Of a DNA stretch of 64,000 nt, positions 56,831-64,000 are shown piece after piece; positions within the stretch are counted from its first letter, which is position 1; every line of letters starts with the position of its first letter. A program made the translations under genes and the position numbers. The notes beneath the pieces are model-generated. The model saw only the letters and a program-made list of their open reading frames with translations. It ran no database searches and was not told the origin of the DNA. Origin of the DNA: Streptomyces narbonensis (lineage in GTDB: Bacteria > Actinomycetota > Actinomycetes > Streptomycetales > Streptomycetaceae); the NCBI RefSeq assembly GCF_014649015.1, contig NZ_BMSF01000026.1:1-64000 (forward strand). Direction: 5' to 3'.

Positions 56831-58330
56831 ATGGCACGTGTCGCCGCCCGGCTTTCCGCCAACGGAGAGCAGAGCTCGCACCCGGTCGACGAGGTGCTCC
56901 CCCTCCCCAAGCTCGCGCTGTACGGATTCCAGCACGTACTCGCGTTCTACGCCGGTGCTGTGATCGTCCCGATCATCGTCGGCAGCGCACTGAAGCTGAG
57001 CCCCGAACAGCTCGTCTACCTGATCAACGCGGACCTCTTCACCTGCGGTATCGCCTCGATCATCCAGGCGTGGGGCATCGGCCGGGTCGGCGCCCGGCTG
57101 CCGCTGATCCAGGGCGTCACCTTCACCGCGGTCTCGCCGATGATCGCCATCGGCCTCGGCGCGGGCGGGGGCACCGCCGCGCTGCTCGTCATCTACGGTG
57201 CCGTCATCACCGCCGGCATCGCGACGTTCGCCTTCGCCTGGCTGCCCCCCAAGGCGTTCCGGGCCGTCATGCGGCTGTTCCCGCCGGTGGTCACCGGCAC
57301 GGTGATCACGGTGCTCGGCATCGTCCTCATCCCGGTCGGCCTCCGGGACGCGGTCGGCGGCGCCACCACGGTCGGTGACGGCGGTGTACCCACCCAGCTC
57401 GCCTACGCCGGCGGCACGATGCTCTTCATCCTCGCCCTGATGAAGTTCGGCGGACCGTTCCTGCGCAGCATCGGCATCCTGCTCGGTCTGGTCGGCGGCA
57501 CCGTCGTGGCCGCCCTGCTCGGCGACGTCGAGTTCGGCGGTGTCTCCACGGCCGACTGGGTCGGTGTCACCACCCCGTTCCACTTCGGCGCCCCGAAGTT
57601 CGAGTGGTTCCCGATCGTGCTGATGCTCATCGTCATGCTGATCACCATGGTGGAGACCACCGGGGACACGTACGCCGTCGGCGACATCGTCGGCAAGGAC
57701 GTCGACAGCGAGACCGTGGCCCGCGCCCTGCGCGCCGACGGCGCCGCCACCGCCCTCGGCGGTGTGCTGAACTCCTTCCCGTACGTGGCCTTCGCCGAGA
57801 ACGTCGGCCTGGTCCGGATGACCAAGGTCAAGAGCCGCTTCGTGGTCGTCGCCGCGGGTGTGTTCATGATCGTCCTGGGTCTGCTGCCCAAGGCCGCCGC
57901 GATCGTCGCCGCCGTGCCCCACGGCGTGCTCGGCGGCGCCGCCACGGTGATGTTCGGCATGGTCGCCCTGGCCGGTATCCAGACCCTGGCCAAGGTGGAC
58001 CTGAAGGAGGAGAAGAACGCACTGGTCGTCGGCGTCTCGCTGGCCTTCGCGCTCTTCCCCGCCACCGTGCCGCTCTACTTCGACGAGCACATGGACGCCG
58101 ACCTCTCCTCGCTGCTCAACAGCGGTGTGACCCTCGGCGCCACCGCGGCCATCGTCCTCAACCTGGTCTTCAACGGTCTGGGCAAGGACGACGCCCACGG
58201 CCCGCGGGTGGAGATTCCGGCCCCGGCCGCCGCCCCCGCAGCCGAACGCGCCGGGTCGCCCGCCGCCGAGTCCGCCGAGCCGGCCACCGCCGGCGGGGCG
58301 GAGGAGGCGGGCACGACTCCGGCCCCCTGA
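56831..58330 (+). CDS. NCS2-family uracil/xanthine permease
   Basis: A 499-aa permease with about 14 helices. NCS2 marks: YGFQHVLAFYAGAVIVPIIV in TM1, the TM3 segment ADLFTCGIASIIQAWGIGRV, VTFTAVSPMIAIGLG, TM8 LITMVETTGDTYAVGDIVGK with the substrate Glu, and TM10 NSFPYVAFAENVGLVRMTKV. The last motif (AENVGL) is closer to the nucleobase:H+ symporters for xanthine/uric acid than to uracil permeases. The C-terminal tail is long and Ala/Pro-rich. ATG start with AAGGCAGAG upstream; an upstream TTG in frame is less likely. Confidence 0.9.
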   Translation: MARVAARLSANGEQSSHPVDEVLPLPKLALYGFQHVLAFYAGAVIVPIIVGSALKLSPEQLVYLINADLFTCGIASIIQAWGIGRVGARLPLIQGVTFTAVSPMIAIGLGAGGGTAALLVIYGAVITAGIATFAFAWLPPKAFRAVMRLFPPVVTGTVITVLGIVLIPVGLRDAVGGATTVGDGGVPTQLAYAGGTMLFILALMKFGGPFLRSIGILLGLVGGTVVAALLGDVEFGGVSTADWVGVTTPFHFGAPKFEWFPIVLMLIVMLITMVETTGDTYAVGDIVGKDVDSETVARALRADGAATALGGVLNSFPYVAFAENVGLVRMTKVKSRFVVVAAGVFMIVLGLLPKAAAIVAAVPHGVLGGAATVMFGMVALAGIQTLAKVDLKEEKNALVVGVSLAFALFPATVPLYFDEHMDADLSSLLNSGVTLGATAAIVLNLVFNGLGKDDAHGPRVEIPAPAAAPAAERAGSPAAESAEPATAGGAEEAGTTPAP

Positions 58331-58344
58331 CCCTCCCAAGGGGT

Positions 58345-58379
58345 GTCCCCGGCCGGGCGGTCGCCGCCCGGCCGGGGAC
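58345..58379 (+). terminator. Terminator after the NCS2 permease
   Basis: Sixteen-base perfect arms (58345-58360, 58364-58379) around TCG, 15 nt after the stop. Confidence 0.85.
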
Positions 58380-58426
58380 GCTGCCGTCTCACCGTCCGGA
58401 GGGAGGGACGAGACGCCGTACGACGA

Positions 58427-58464
58427 GGGCGGCCCCGCACCGGAAGTCCGGTGCGGGGCCGCCC
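58427..58464 (-). terminator. Terminator after gatB
   Basis: Seventeen-base perfect arms (58427-58443, 58448-58464) around AAGT, 23 nt beyond the gatB stop. Confidence 0.85.
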
Positions 58465-58487
58465 CCTTGAGCCGTACGAGAAGGGGA

Positions 58488-59999
58488 TCAGCCCTCGCTG
58501 ACGCCCAGCTTCTCCAGGATCAGGTCCTTGACCTTCGCCGCGTCCGCCTGGCCGCGGGTGGCCTTCATGACCGCGCCCACGAGGGCGCCGACCGCGGCGA
58601 CCTTGCCGCCGCGGATCTTGTCGGCGATGCCCGCGTTGCCCGCGATGGCCTCGTCGACCGCCGTGCCGAGCGCGCCGTCGTCGGAGACGACCTTCAGACC
58701 GCGCTTCTCGACGACCTCGTCCGGGGTGCCCTCGCCGGCGAGGACGCCCTCGATGACCTGACGGGCCAGCTTGTCGTTCAGATCACCGGCGGAGACCAGG
58801 GCGGAGACCCGGGCCACGTCCGACGGGGTGATCGCCAGCTCCTCCAGCGCGACGCCCTGCTCGTTGGCGTTGCGGGCGAGCTCGCCCATCCACCACTTGC
58901 GGGCCGAGGCCGAGTCCGCGCCCGCCTCGATCGTGGCGACGATCGAGTCGACCGCGCCCGCGTTGAGGATGGACTGCATGTCCAGCTCGGACACGCCCCA
59001 CTCCTCACGCAGCCGGTTGCGGCGCACGCGCGGCAGCTCGGGGAGGCCCTTGCGGAGCTCCTCGACCCACTCGCGGGCGGGGGCCACCGGCACCAGGTCG
59101 GGCTCCGGGAAGTACCGGTAGTCCTCGGCGTTGTCCTTGATGCGGCCGGAGGTGGTGGAGCCGTCGTCCTCGTGGAAGTGACGGGTCTCCTGGATGATCG
59201 TGCCACCGGAGGTGAGCACGGCCGCGTGGCGCTGGATCTCGAAGCGCGCCGCACGCTCCACCGAACGGAGCGAGTTGACGTTCTTCGTCTCCGAGCGGGT
59301 GCCGAAGGTCTTGGTGCCGTTCGGGCGCAGCGACAGGTTCACGTCGCAGCGCATCTGGCCCTTGTCCATGCGCGCCTCGGAGACGCCCAGGGCACGGATC
59401 AGCTCGCGCAGCTCGGCGACGTACGCCTTGGCGACCTCGGGGGCCCGCTCGCCGGCGCCCTCGATCGGCTTGGTGACGATCTCGATGAGCGGGATGCCGG
59501 CGCGGTTGTAGTCGAGCAGCGAGTGCGAGGCGCCGTGGATGCGGCCGGTCGCGCCACCGATGTGGGTGGACTTGCCGGTGTCCTCCTCCATGTGGGCGCG
59601 CTCGATCTCCACGCGGAAGATCTCGCCGTCCTCCAGCTGGACGTCCAGGTAGCCGTTGAAGGCGATCGGCTCGTCGTACTGGGAGGTCTGGAAGTTCTTC
59701 GGCATGTCCGGATAGAAGTAGTTCTTCCGGGCGAAGCGGCACCACTCGGCGATCTCGCAGTTCAGCGCGAGGCCGATCTTGATGGCGGACTCGACGCCGA
59801 TCGCGTTGACCACCGGCAGCGAGCCGGGCAGGCCGAGGCAGGTCGGGCAGGTCTGCGAGTTCGGCTCCGCGCCGAGCTCGGTCGAGCAGCCGCAGAACAT
59901 CTTCGTCCTGGTGCCGAGCTCGACATGGACCTCCAGGCCCATGACGGGGTCGAACGCCGCGAGGGCCGCGTCGTACGACAGCAGTTCAGTGACAGTCAC
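58488..59999 (-). CDS. gatB: Asp/Glu-tRNA amidotransferase subunit B
   Basis: A 503-aa subunit that activates Asp-/Glu-tRNA by ATP and passes ammonia for Asn-/Gln-tRNA formation. PET112-type catalytic cradle: MGLEVHVELGTRTKMFCGCS (20-39), PTCLGLPGSLPVVNAIGVE, KNYFYPDMPKNFQTSQYDEP, then GRIHGASHSLLDYNRAGIPL and DVNLSLRP; the C-terminal YqeY-like helical domain (about 350-503) binds the tRNA. CxC-type zinc ligands (CGCS, CPTC) are present. Last gene of gatC-gatA-TM peptide-gatB; GTG start. Confidence 0.96.
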   Translation of the reverse strand: MTVTELLSYDAALAAFDPVMGLEVHVELGTRTKMFCGCSTELGAEPNSQTCPTCLGLPGSLPVVNAIGVESAIKIGLALNCEIAEWCRFARKNYFYPDMPKNFQTSQYDEPIAFNGYLDVQLEDGEIFRVEIERAHMEEDTGKSTHIGGATGRIHGASHSLLDYNRAGIPLIEIVTKPIEGAGERAPEVAKAYVAELRELIRALGVSEARMDKGQMRCDVNLSLRPNGTKTFGTRSETKNVNSLRSVERAARFEIQRHAAVLTSGGTIIQETRHFHEDDGSTTSGRIKDNAEDYRYFPEPDLVPVAPAREWVEELRKGLPELPRVRRNRLREEWGVSELDMQSILNAGAVDSIVATIEAGADSASARKWWMGELARNANEQGVALEELAITPSDVARVSALVSAGDLNDKLARQVIEGVLAGEGTPDEVVEKRGLKVVSDDGALGTAVDEAIAGNAGIADKIRGGKVAAVGALVGAVMKATRGQADAAKVKDLILEKLGVSEG

Positions 60000-60015
60000 G
60001 GTGAGACTTTCCCTC

Positions 60016-60258
60016 TCAGCCCAGCAGGACGTCGTCGTCGCCCAGGCGCTTGAGCTCCCGGTAGAGGATCGCCAGGCCGGTAACGATGGCGGCGGCGGAC
60101 ACGGCGGAGTCGATCAGCCGCAGCATGTCGTTGTCGTTGCGGGCCATCTTGGCCTGCTTCGCGACGCTGATGGCACCGAACGCGGTGGTCGCCAGCGAGA
60201 CGTAGACGCCGGTCTTCGACTTCTTGAAGTTCTTGGCCTTCTTTGCCATGGCACTCAC
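60016..60258 (-). CDS. Small single-helix membrane protein between gatA and gatB
   Basis: An 80-aa protein starting at a GTG that overlaps the gatA stop (GTGA), with GGAGG ten bases upstream; a later ATG would give 77 aa. Very basic N-terminus (MAKKAKNFKKSKTG), a hydrophobic helix (VYVSLATTAFGAISVA and a second segment VSAAAIVTGLAILYREL) and an acidic end. The overlap means translation follows gatA. Found between gatA and gatB in the Streptomyces I remember; function unknown. Confidence 0.82.
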   Translation of the reverse strand: MSAMAKKAKNFKKSKTGVYVSLATTAFGAISVAKQAKMARNDNDMLRLIDSAVSAAAIVTGLAILYRELKRLGDDDVLLG

Positions 60259-61754
60259 AGCGACGGAGCCTCCTCAAGCAGCGGGTGCCCCCACTTTTCC
60301 ACGAAGGCGGCCTCGACGGCGGCGCCGACCTTGTACAGCCGGTCGTCCTTCATGGCGGGAGCGATGATCTGCAGGCCGACCGGCAGACCGTCCTCGGGCG
60401 CGAGGCCGCAGGGCAGCGACATCGCGGCGTTGCCGGCCAGGTTGGTCGGGATGGTGCACAGGTCCGCGAGGTACATCGCCATCGGGTCGTCGGCGCGCTC
60501 GCCGATCGGGAAGGCGGTGGTGGGGGTCGTCGGGGAGACGATCACGTCCACCTCCTCGAAGGCCTTCTCGAACTCGCGGGTGATGAGGGTCCGGACCTTC
60601 TGGGCCGAGCCGTAGTACGCGTCGTAGTAGCCGGAGCTCAGCGCGTACGTACCGAGGATGATGCGGCGCTTGACCTCGTCGCCGAAGCCGGCCTCACGGG
60701 TGAGAGCGGTGACGTCCTCGGCGGACCGCGTGCCGTCGTCGCCGACCCGCAGGCCGTAGCGCATGGCGTCGAAGCGGGCCAGGTTCGAGGAGCACTCGGA
60801 CGGCGCGATCAGGTAGTACGCCGACAGGGCGAGGTCGAAGGTCGGGCAGTCCAGCTCGACGATCTCGGCGCCCAGCGACTTGAGCAGCTCGACGGACTCG
60901 TCGAAGCGCTGCACGACACCGGCCTGGTAGCCCTCGCCGCGGAACTGCTTGACGACGCCGACGCGCATGCCGGCGACCGAGCCGTTCCGGGCGGCCTCGA
61001 CGACCGGCGGGACCGGGGCGTCGATGGAGGTCGAGTCGAGCGGGTCGTGCCCGGCGATCGCCTCGTGCAGGAGGGCCGCGTCCAGGACCGTACGGGCGCA
61101 GGGGCCGCCCTGGTCGAGGGAGGAGGAGAAGGCCACCATGCCGAAGCGGGAGACGCCGCCGTAGGTCGGCTTGACGCCGACGGTGCCGGTGACGGCGGCG
61201 GGCTGGCGGATGGAGCCGCCGGTGTCCGTGCCGATGGCGAGCGGGGCCTCGTACGCGGCGAGGGCGGCCGAGGAGCCACCGCCGGAGCCGCCGGGGATCC
61301 GGGTCAGGTCCCAGGGGTTGCCGGTCGGGCCGTAGGCGCTGTTCTCCGTGGAGGAGCCCATCGCGAACTCGTCCATGTTGGTCTTGCCGAGGATGACGAC
61401 GTCGGCGGCCTTGAGGTTCTTCACCAGGGTCGCGTCGTACGGCGGGATCCAGCCCTCGAGGATCTTCGAGCCCACGGTGGTCGGCATGCCGACGGTGGTG
61501 AAGATGTCCTTGAGCGCGAGCGGGACGCCGGCCAGCGGGCCGAGCTTCTCGCCACGGGCGCGCTTCTCGTCGACGGCGCGCGCCTGCGCGAGAGCGCCCT
61601 CGCGGTCGACGTGCAGGAAGGCGTGGACCTTCTCGTCGACGGCCTCGATGCGGGCGAGGTGGGCCTCGGTCACCTCGACTGCGGTGAGCTCGCCTGCGGC
61701 GATCTTCCCGGCGATCTCGGCGGCGGTGAGCTTGATGATGATGTTGTCCGTCAT
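60255..61754 (-). CDS. gatA: Asp/Glu-tRNA amidotransferase subunit A (glutaminase)
   Basis: A 499-aa amidase-signature enzyme that releases ammonia from glutamine. The catalytic Ser-cisSer-Lys triad is in ILGKTNMDEFAMGSST (Lys, about 75-90), GGSGGGSSAALAAYEAPLAI (about 148-167) and GTDTGGSIRQPAAVTGTVGV with the nucleophile Ser (about 168-187). KPTYGGVSRFGMVAF and GTYALSSGYYDAYYG follow. gatC precedes it by 6 nt and the small membrane protein overlaps its stop. Confidence 0.96.
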   Translation of the reverse strand: MTDNIIIKLTAAEIAGKIAAGELTAVEVTEAHLARIEAVDEKVHAFLHVDREGALAQARAVDEKRARGEKLGPLAGVPLALKDIFTTVGMPTTVGSKILEGWIPPYDATLVKNLKAADVVILGKTNMDEFAMGSSTENSAYGPTGNPWDLTRIPGGSGGGSSAALAAYEAPLAIGTDTGGSIRQPAAVTGTVGVKPTYGGVSRFGMVAFSSSLDQGGPCARTVLDAALLHEAIAGHDPLDSTSIDAPVPPVVEAARNGSVAGMRVGVVKQFRGEGYQAGVVQRFDESVELLKSLGAEIVELDCPTFDLALSAYYLIAPSECSSNLARFDAMRYGLRVGDDGTRSAEDVTALTREAGFGDEVKRRIILGTYALSSGYYDAYYGSAQKVRTLITREFEKAFEEVDVIVSPTTPTTAFPIGERADDPMAMYLADLCTIPTNLAGNAAMSLPCGLAPEDGLPVGLQIIAPAMKDDRLYKVGAAVEAAFVEKWGHPLLEEAPSL

Positions 61755-61760
61755 GACTTC

Positions 61761-62057
61761 TTAGTCCTCCCCCAGGATCTGCGGCACCTTGAAACGCTGC
61801 TGCTCCTGGGCCGGGGCGCCGGAGAGCGCCTGCTCGGGGGTGAGCGACGGACGGACCTCGTCCGCGCGCATGACATTGGTCAGCGGCAGCGGGTGGGAGG
61901 TCGGAGGTACGTCTTGGTCGGCGACCTCGGAGACGCGGGCGACCGCGCCGATGATGTCGTCGAGCTGGCCGGCGAAGTGATCGAGTTCTTCGCCCTTCAG
62001 CTCCAGACGCGCCAGCCGGGCGAGGTGGGCGACCTCCTCGCGCGTGATGCCAGGCAT
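61761..62057 (-). CDS. gatC: Asp/Glu-tRNA amidotransferase subunit C
   Basis: A 98-aa chain that wraps around GatA and GatB. ITREEVAHLARLARLELKGE at the N-terminus, LDDIIGAVARVSEVADQDVP, and the C-terminal LTPEQALSGAPAQEQQRFKV motif. ATG with GAGGA seven bases upstream; an in-frame start four codons earlier lacks a ribosome site. First gene of the gat operon. Confidence 0.95.
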   Translation of the reverse strand: MPGITREEVAHLARLARLELKGEELDHFAGQLDDIIGAVARVSEVADQDVPPTSHPLPLTNVMRADEVRPSLTPEQALSGAPAQEQQRFKVPQILGED

Positions 62058-62149
62058 GCGGTTCCTCACGGGGTGAGCTTGATGGTTTGGTCCATCCTAT
62101 GGGGCCGGTGCCGCTCCCCGTGAAACGGTCGGCCCGGGGCGGGACGCTT

Positions 62150-62240
62150 CTAGGGCCTGTCCGACCCTGATCCGCCGGACAGGCCCTAGGGGGTGTCTTG
62201 TCGATCGAGCCCGGCCTGATCGGCAAGACGCCCCCTAGGG
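62150..62240. repeat. Double hairpin repeat at the end of the GGDEF-EAL gene
   Basis: Two hairpins share their middle. First: CTAGGGCCTGTCCG (62150-62163) with its perfect complement (62176-62189). Second: 17-base arms (62184-62200, 62224-62240) with one G-T pair. The TAG stop of the GGDEF-EAL gene (62235-62237) is inside the second arm. Parts recur at about 21.23, 26.20 and 32.88 kb. Confidence 0.85.
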
Positions 62241-64000
62241 GACGACCTGGCCGGGCTGGTCGAGAGCGACCTCCGCGGCGATGTCGGCGGGGCGGCGCCA
62301 GCCGTGCTCGCCTCGGGCCAGGAGCCAGGCGGTCGCCTCGGCGGGCGGCATCGCGGCGGCGACCAGCCAGCCCTGGACCGCGTCGCAGCCCAGGTCGCGG
62401 AGGCGCTCCCAGGTCTCGTCGTCCTCGACGCCCTCGGCGACGACGAGGAGGCCGAGGGAGTGGGCGAGGTCGAGGGTGCAGCGGACGATCTCGGCGTCCT
62501 CGGTGTCGACGGCGAGCCGGGCGACGAAGGAGCGGTCGATCTTCAGTTCGCTGACGGGCAGCCGCCGCAGGTGGACCAGGGAGGAGTAGCCGGTGCCGAA
62601 GTCGTCGAGGGACATCTTGACGCCGTGGCCGGTGAGGCCGTTGAGCGTGTCGGCGGCCCGCTGGGGATCCTCCAGGAGCACGTGCTCGGTTATCTCCAGT
62701 TGGAGGGCGCCGGCCGGGACGCCGTGGCGGGCGAGCCGGGCGGCGACGGCGCCCGCGAAGCCGGGGGTGTGGACGTCGCGCGGCGAGACGTTGACGGCGA
62801 CCGGGACGTTGAGGCCCTGGGTGCGCCAGCGGGCGACCTGGGCGAGCGCGGTCTCCAGGACGTACTCGGTGAGGTGGGGCATCAGGCCGGAGGACTCGGC
62901 GATGGCGATGAACTCGTCCGGCGGAACCTTCCCGCGCTCCGGGTGGACCCAGCGGACGAGCGCCTCCAGGCCGGCGACCTGGCCGTCGAAGCGGACCTTG
63001 GGCTGGTAGTGGAGTTCGACCTCGCCCGCGTCGAGGGCGCGGCGCAGGTCGCCGAGCAGGCCGAGCCGGTCGGGGGTGTTGGAGTCGCGCTTGGACTCGT
63101 AGACCTCGACGCCGGTGCGGTCGCGCTTGGCCTGATACATGGCGACGTCGGCGCGGCGCAGCAGGCCTTCGGCGTCGAGGGCGTGGTCGGGGAAGACGGC
63201 GACGCCCGCGCTGGCCTCCAGGACGAGGGTGAGTCCGTCGAGGTCGAGCGGGGAGGAGAGTTCGGCGACGAGGTGGCGGGCGACGCGCTGGGCGCTGGTG
63301 GTGGAGTCGGCGGTGGGCAGCAGGACGGCGAACTCGTCGCCGCCGAGCCGGGCGGCCTCGGCGCCGTAGGGCAGGGCGAGGCGGAGCCGTTCCGCGATCT
63401 GGAGGAGCAGCCGGTCGCCCGCGAGGTGTCCGAGGGTGTCGTTGACCGACCGGAAGCGGTCGAGGTCGATCAGGACGAGGGCCGCGCGGGCGCCTTCGCC
63501 CTCGGCCTCCTCCAGGGCGGTCCAGGCCCGCTCCAGGAGCCACTGGCGGTTGGGGAGTCCGGTCAGGGGGTCGCGCAGCTGTTCCTCGGCGCGGGCCCGG
63601 GCGATCCAGAGGGTGGAGTCGAGGGCGATGAGGGGGACGGCGAAGAGGGGCAGGAGCACGGGCCGAGTGGCGGCGACGACGCAGATGAGCGGGGCGATGC
63701 CGAGCAGGGCGACGGCGACGAGGCCCTGCCGGAGGAGGGCGGTGCGGGCGATGGTGGGCAGGCCGCGGCCCTGCGGCGCGAGCGTGTACCACAGCAGGAT
63801 CCGGGTCACCACGAGGTAGGCCGCCGCGGCGAGGACGACTTCCGGGAGGTCCCCGATGGTCCAGTCGAGGGGCTGCCAGGGCTCCTCGACGGTCGGTACG
63901 TCTCCGAAGACGGCGAGGACGAGGGCGGCGGCGCCGACCCCGAGGACGTCGGCGGCGCCGTGCAGCAGGCCCTGCCGCCAGCGATGCCGGCGGGCGGCGC
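62235..64000 (-). CDS. GGDEF-EAL c-di-GMP protein (5' end outside window)
   Basis: At least 588 codons; the frame continues through the right edge. Membrane helices (VVTRILLWY ... LLRQGLVAVALLGIAPLICV), then GGDEF with RLGGDEF intact but no RxxD inhibitory site at the usual place, then a complete EAL domain: GLEALVRW, VAVNVSPRDV, ITEHVLLED, MSLDDFGTGYSSLVHLRRLP, LKIDRSFV and VVAEGVEDDE. All metal ligands look present, so phosphodiesterase and possibly cyclase activity are expected. By position beside gatC it resembles RmdB of Streptomyces, named from memory. Confidence 0.92.
   Translation of the reverse strand, partial: AARRHRWRQGLLHGAADVLGVGAAALVLAVFGDVPTVEEPWQPLDWTIGDLPEVVLAAAAYLVVTRILLWYTLAPQGRGLPTIARTALLRQGLVAVALLGIAPLICVVAATRPVLLPLFAVPLIALDSTLWIARARAEEQLRDPLTGLPNRQWLLERAWTALEEAEGEGARAALVLIDLDRFRSVNDTLGHLAGDRLLLQIAERLRLALPYGAEAARLGGDEFAVLLPTADSTTSAQRVARHLVAELSSPLDLDGLTLVLEASAGVAVFPDHALDAEGLLRRADVAMYQAKRDRTGVEVYESKRDSNTPDRLGLLGDLRRALDAGEVELHYQPKVRFDGQVAGLEALVRWVHPERGKVPPDEFIAIAESSGLMPHLTEYVLETALAQVARWRTQGLNVPVAVNVSPRDVHTPGFAGAVAARLARHGVPAGALQLEITEHVLLEDPQRAADTLNGLTGHGVKMSLDDFGTGYSSLVHLRRLPVSELKIDRSFVARLAVDTEDAEIVRCTLDLAHSLGLLVVAEGVEDDETWERLRDLGCDAVQGWLVAAAMPPAEATAWLLARGEHGWRRPADIAAEVALDQPGQVVP

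Overview
The window is a 64 kb stretch of a high-GC actinobacterial chromosome, almost certainly Streptomyces. The support is very strong G/C at third codon positions, frequent GTG starts, AGGAGG-type ribosome sites, Tat-exported enzymes, an ECF41 sigma factor, LAL/LuxR and PucR regulators, and the characteristic association of gatCAB, ilvBNC, serA, pruA/proline dehydrogenase, leuB, ilvE, cimA and accB/accE. From memory this gene order resembles the conserved central part of the S. coelicolor chromosome; I could not check it. No tRNA, rRNA, CRISPR array, prophage, insertion sequence or secondary-metabolite cluster was recognised.

Layout. 0-9.2 kb: acyl-CoA carboxylase accB-accE, then three secreted proteins (PL8 polysaccharide lyase, GH101 endo-alpha-N-acetylgalactosaminidase, and a small exported Cys-rich protein). 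9.4-13 kb: a YceI-like protein behind a promoter bracketed by two palindromes, a 5'-truncated DUF4267 remnant, a second sliding-clamp (dnaN-like) gene and a Gly-rich membrane protein. 13-21 kb: cimA with a leader-peptide attenuator, an MHS transporter with TetR, an ECF41 sigma factor facing a small membrane protein, and agmatine deiminase divergent from an NCS1 permease. 21-24 kb: ilvE and leuB. 24-34.6 kb: accessory and stress genes (LysR/oxidoreductase, PadR/HAAS pair, AAC(2')-I-like acetyltransferase, alpha/beta hydrolase), the proline catabolic genes with a PucR regulator, and an oxidoreductase/TetR pair. 34.6-40.2 kb: serA, ilvC, ilvN, ilvB and the ilvB attenuator. 40.2-54 kb: a GGDEF protein with a decayed EAL domain, a 2-hydroxyacid dehydrogenase, an aldo/keto reductase, a sugar-dehydrogenase-like lipoprotein, a large LAL regulator, small proteins, an acetyltransferase and an MMPL exporter. 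54-64 kb: a Tat phospholipase C, an NCS2 permease, the gatC-gatA-TM peptide-gatB operon, and a GGDEF-EAL protein running off the right edge.

How the genes work together. The main theme is branched-chain amino acid synthesis: cimA makes citramalate (the pyruvate route to isoleucine), ilvB/ilvN/ilvC carry out the shared steps, leuB acts in leucine synthesis and ilvE does the last transamination. Both cimA and ilvB are preceded by a short peptide rich in Ile/Leu/Val codons, a hairpin over its end and an intrinsic terminator, so both appear to be controlled by ribosome-mediated attenuation. Two putative c-di-GMP enzymes flank the second half of the window: one looks cyclase-only, the other looks bifunctional.

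The most unusual non-coding structure is a small family of intergenic hairpin repeats. In four separate places a repeat begins exactly at, or contains, the TAG stop codon of the neighbouring gene. Several genes (accB, leuB, the Gly-rich protein, one tetR, one dehydrogenase) have a TANNNT hexamer 6-7 nt before the start codon and no ribosome site, which suggests leaderless mRNAs.
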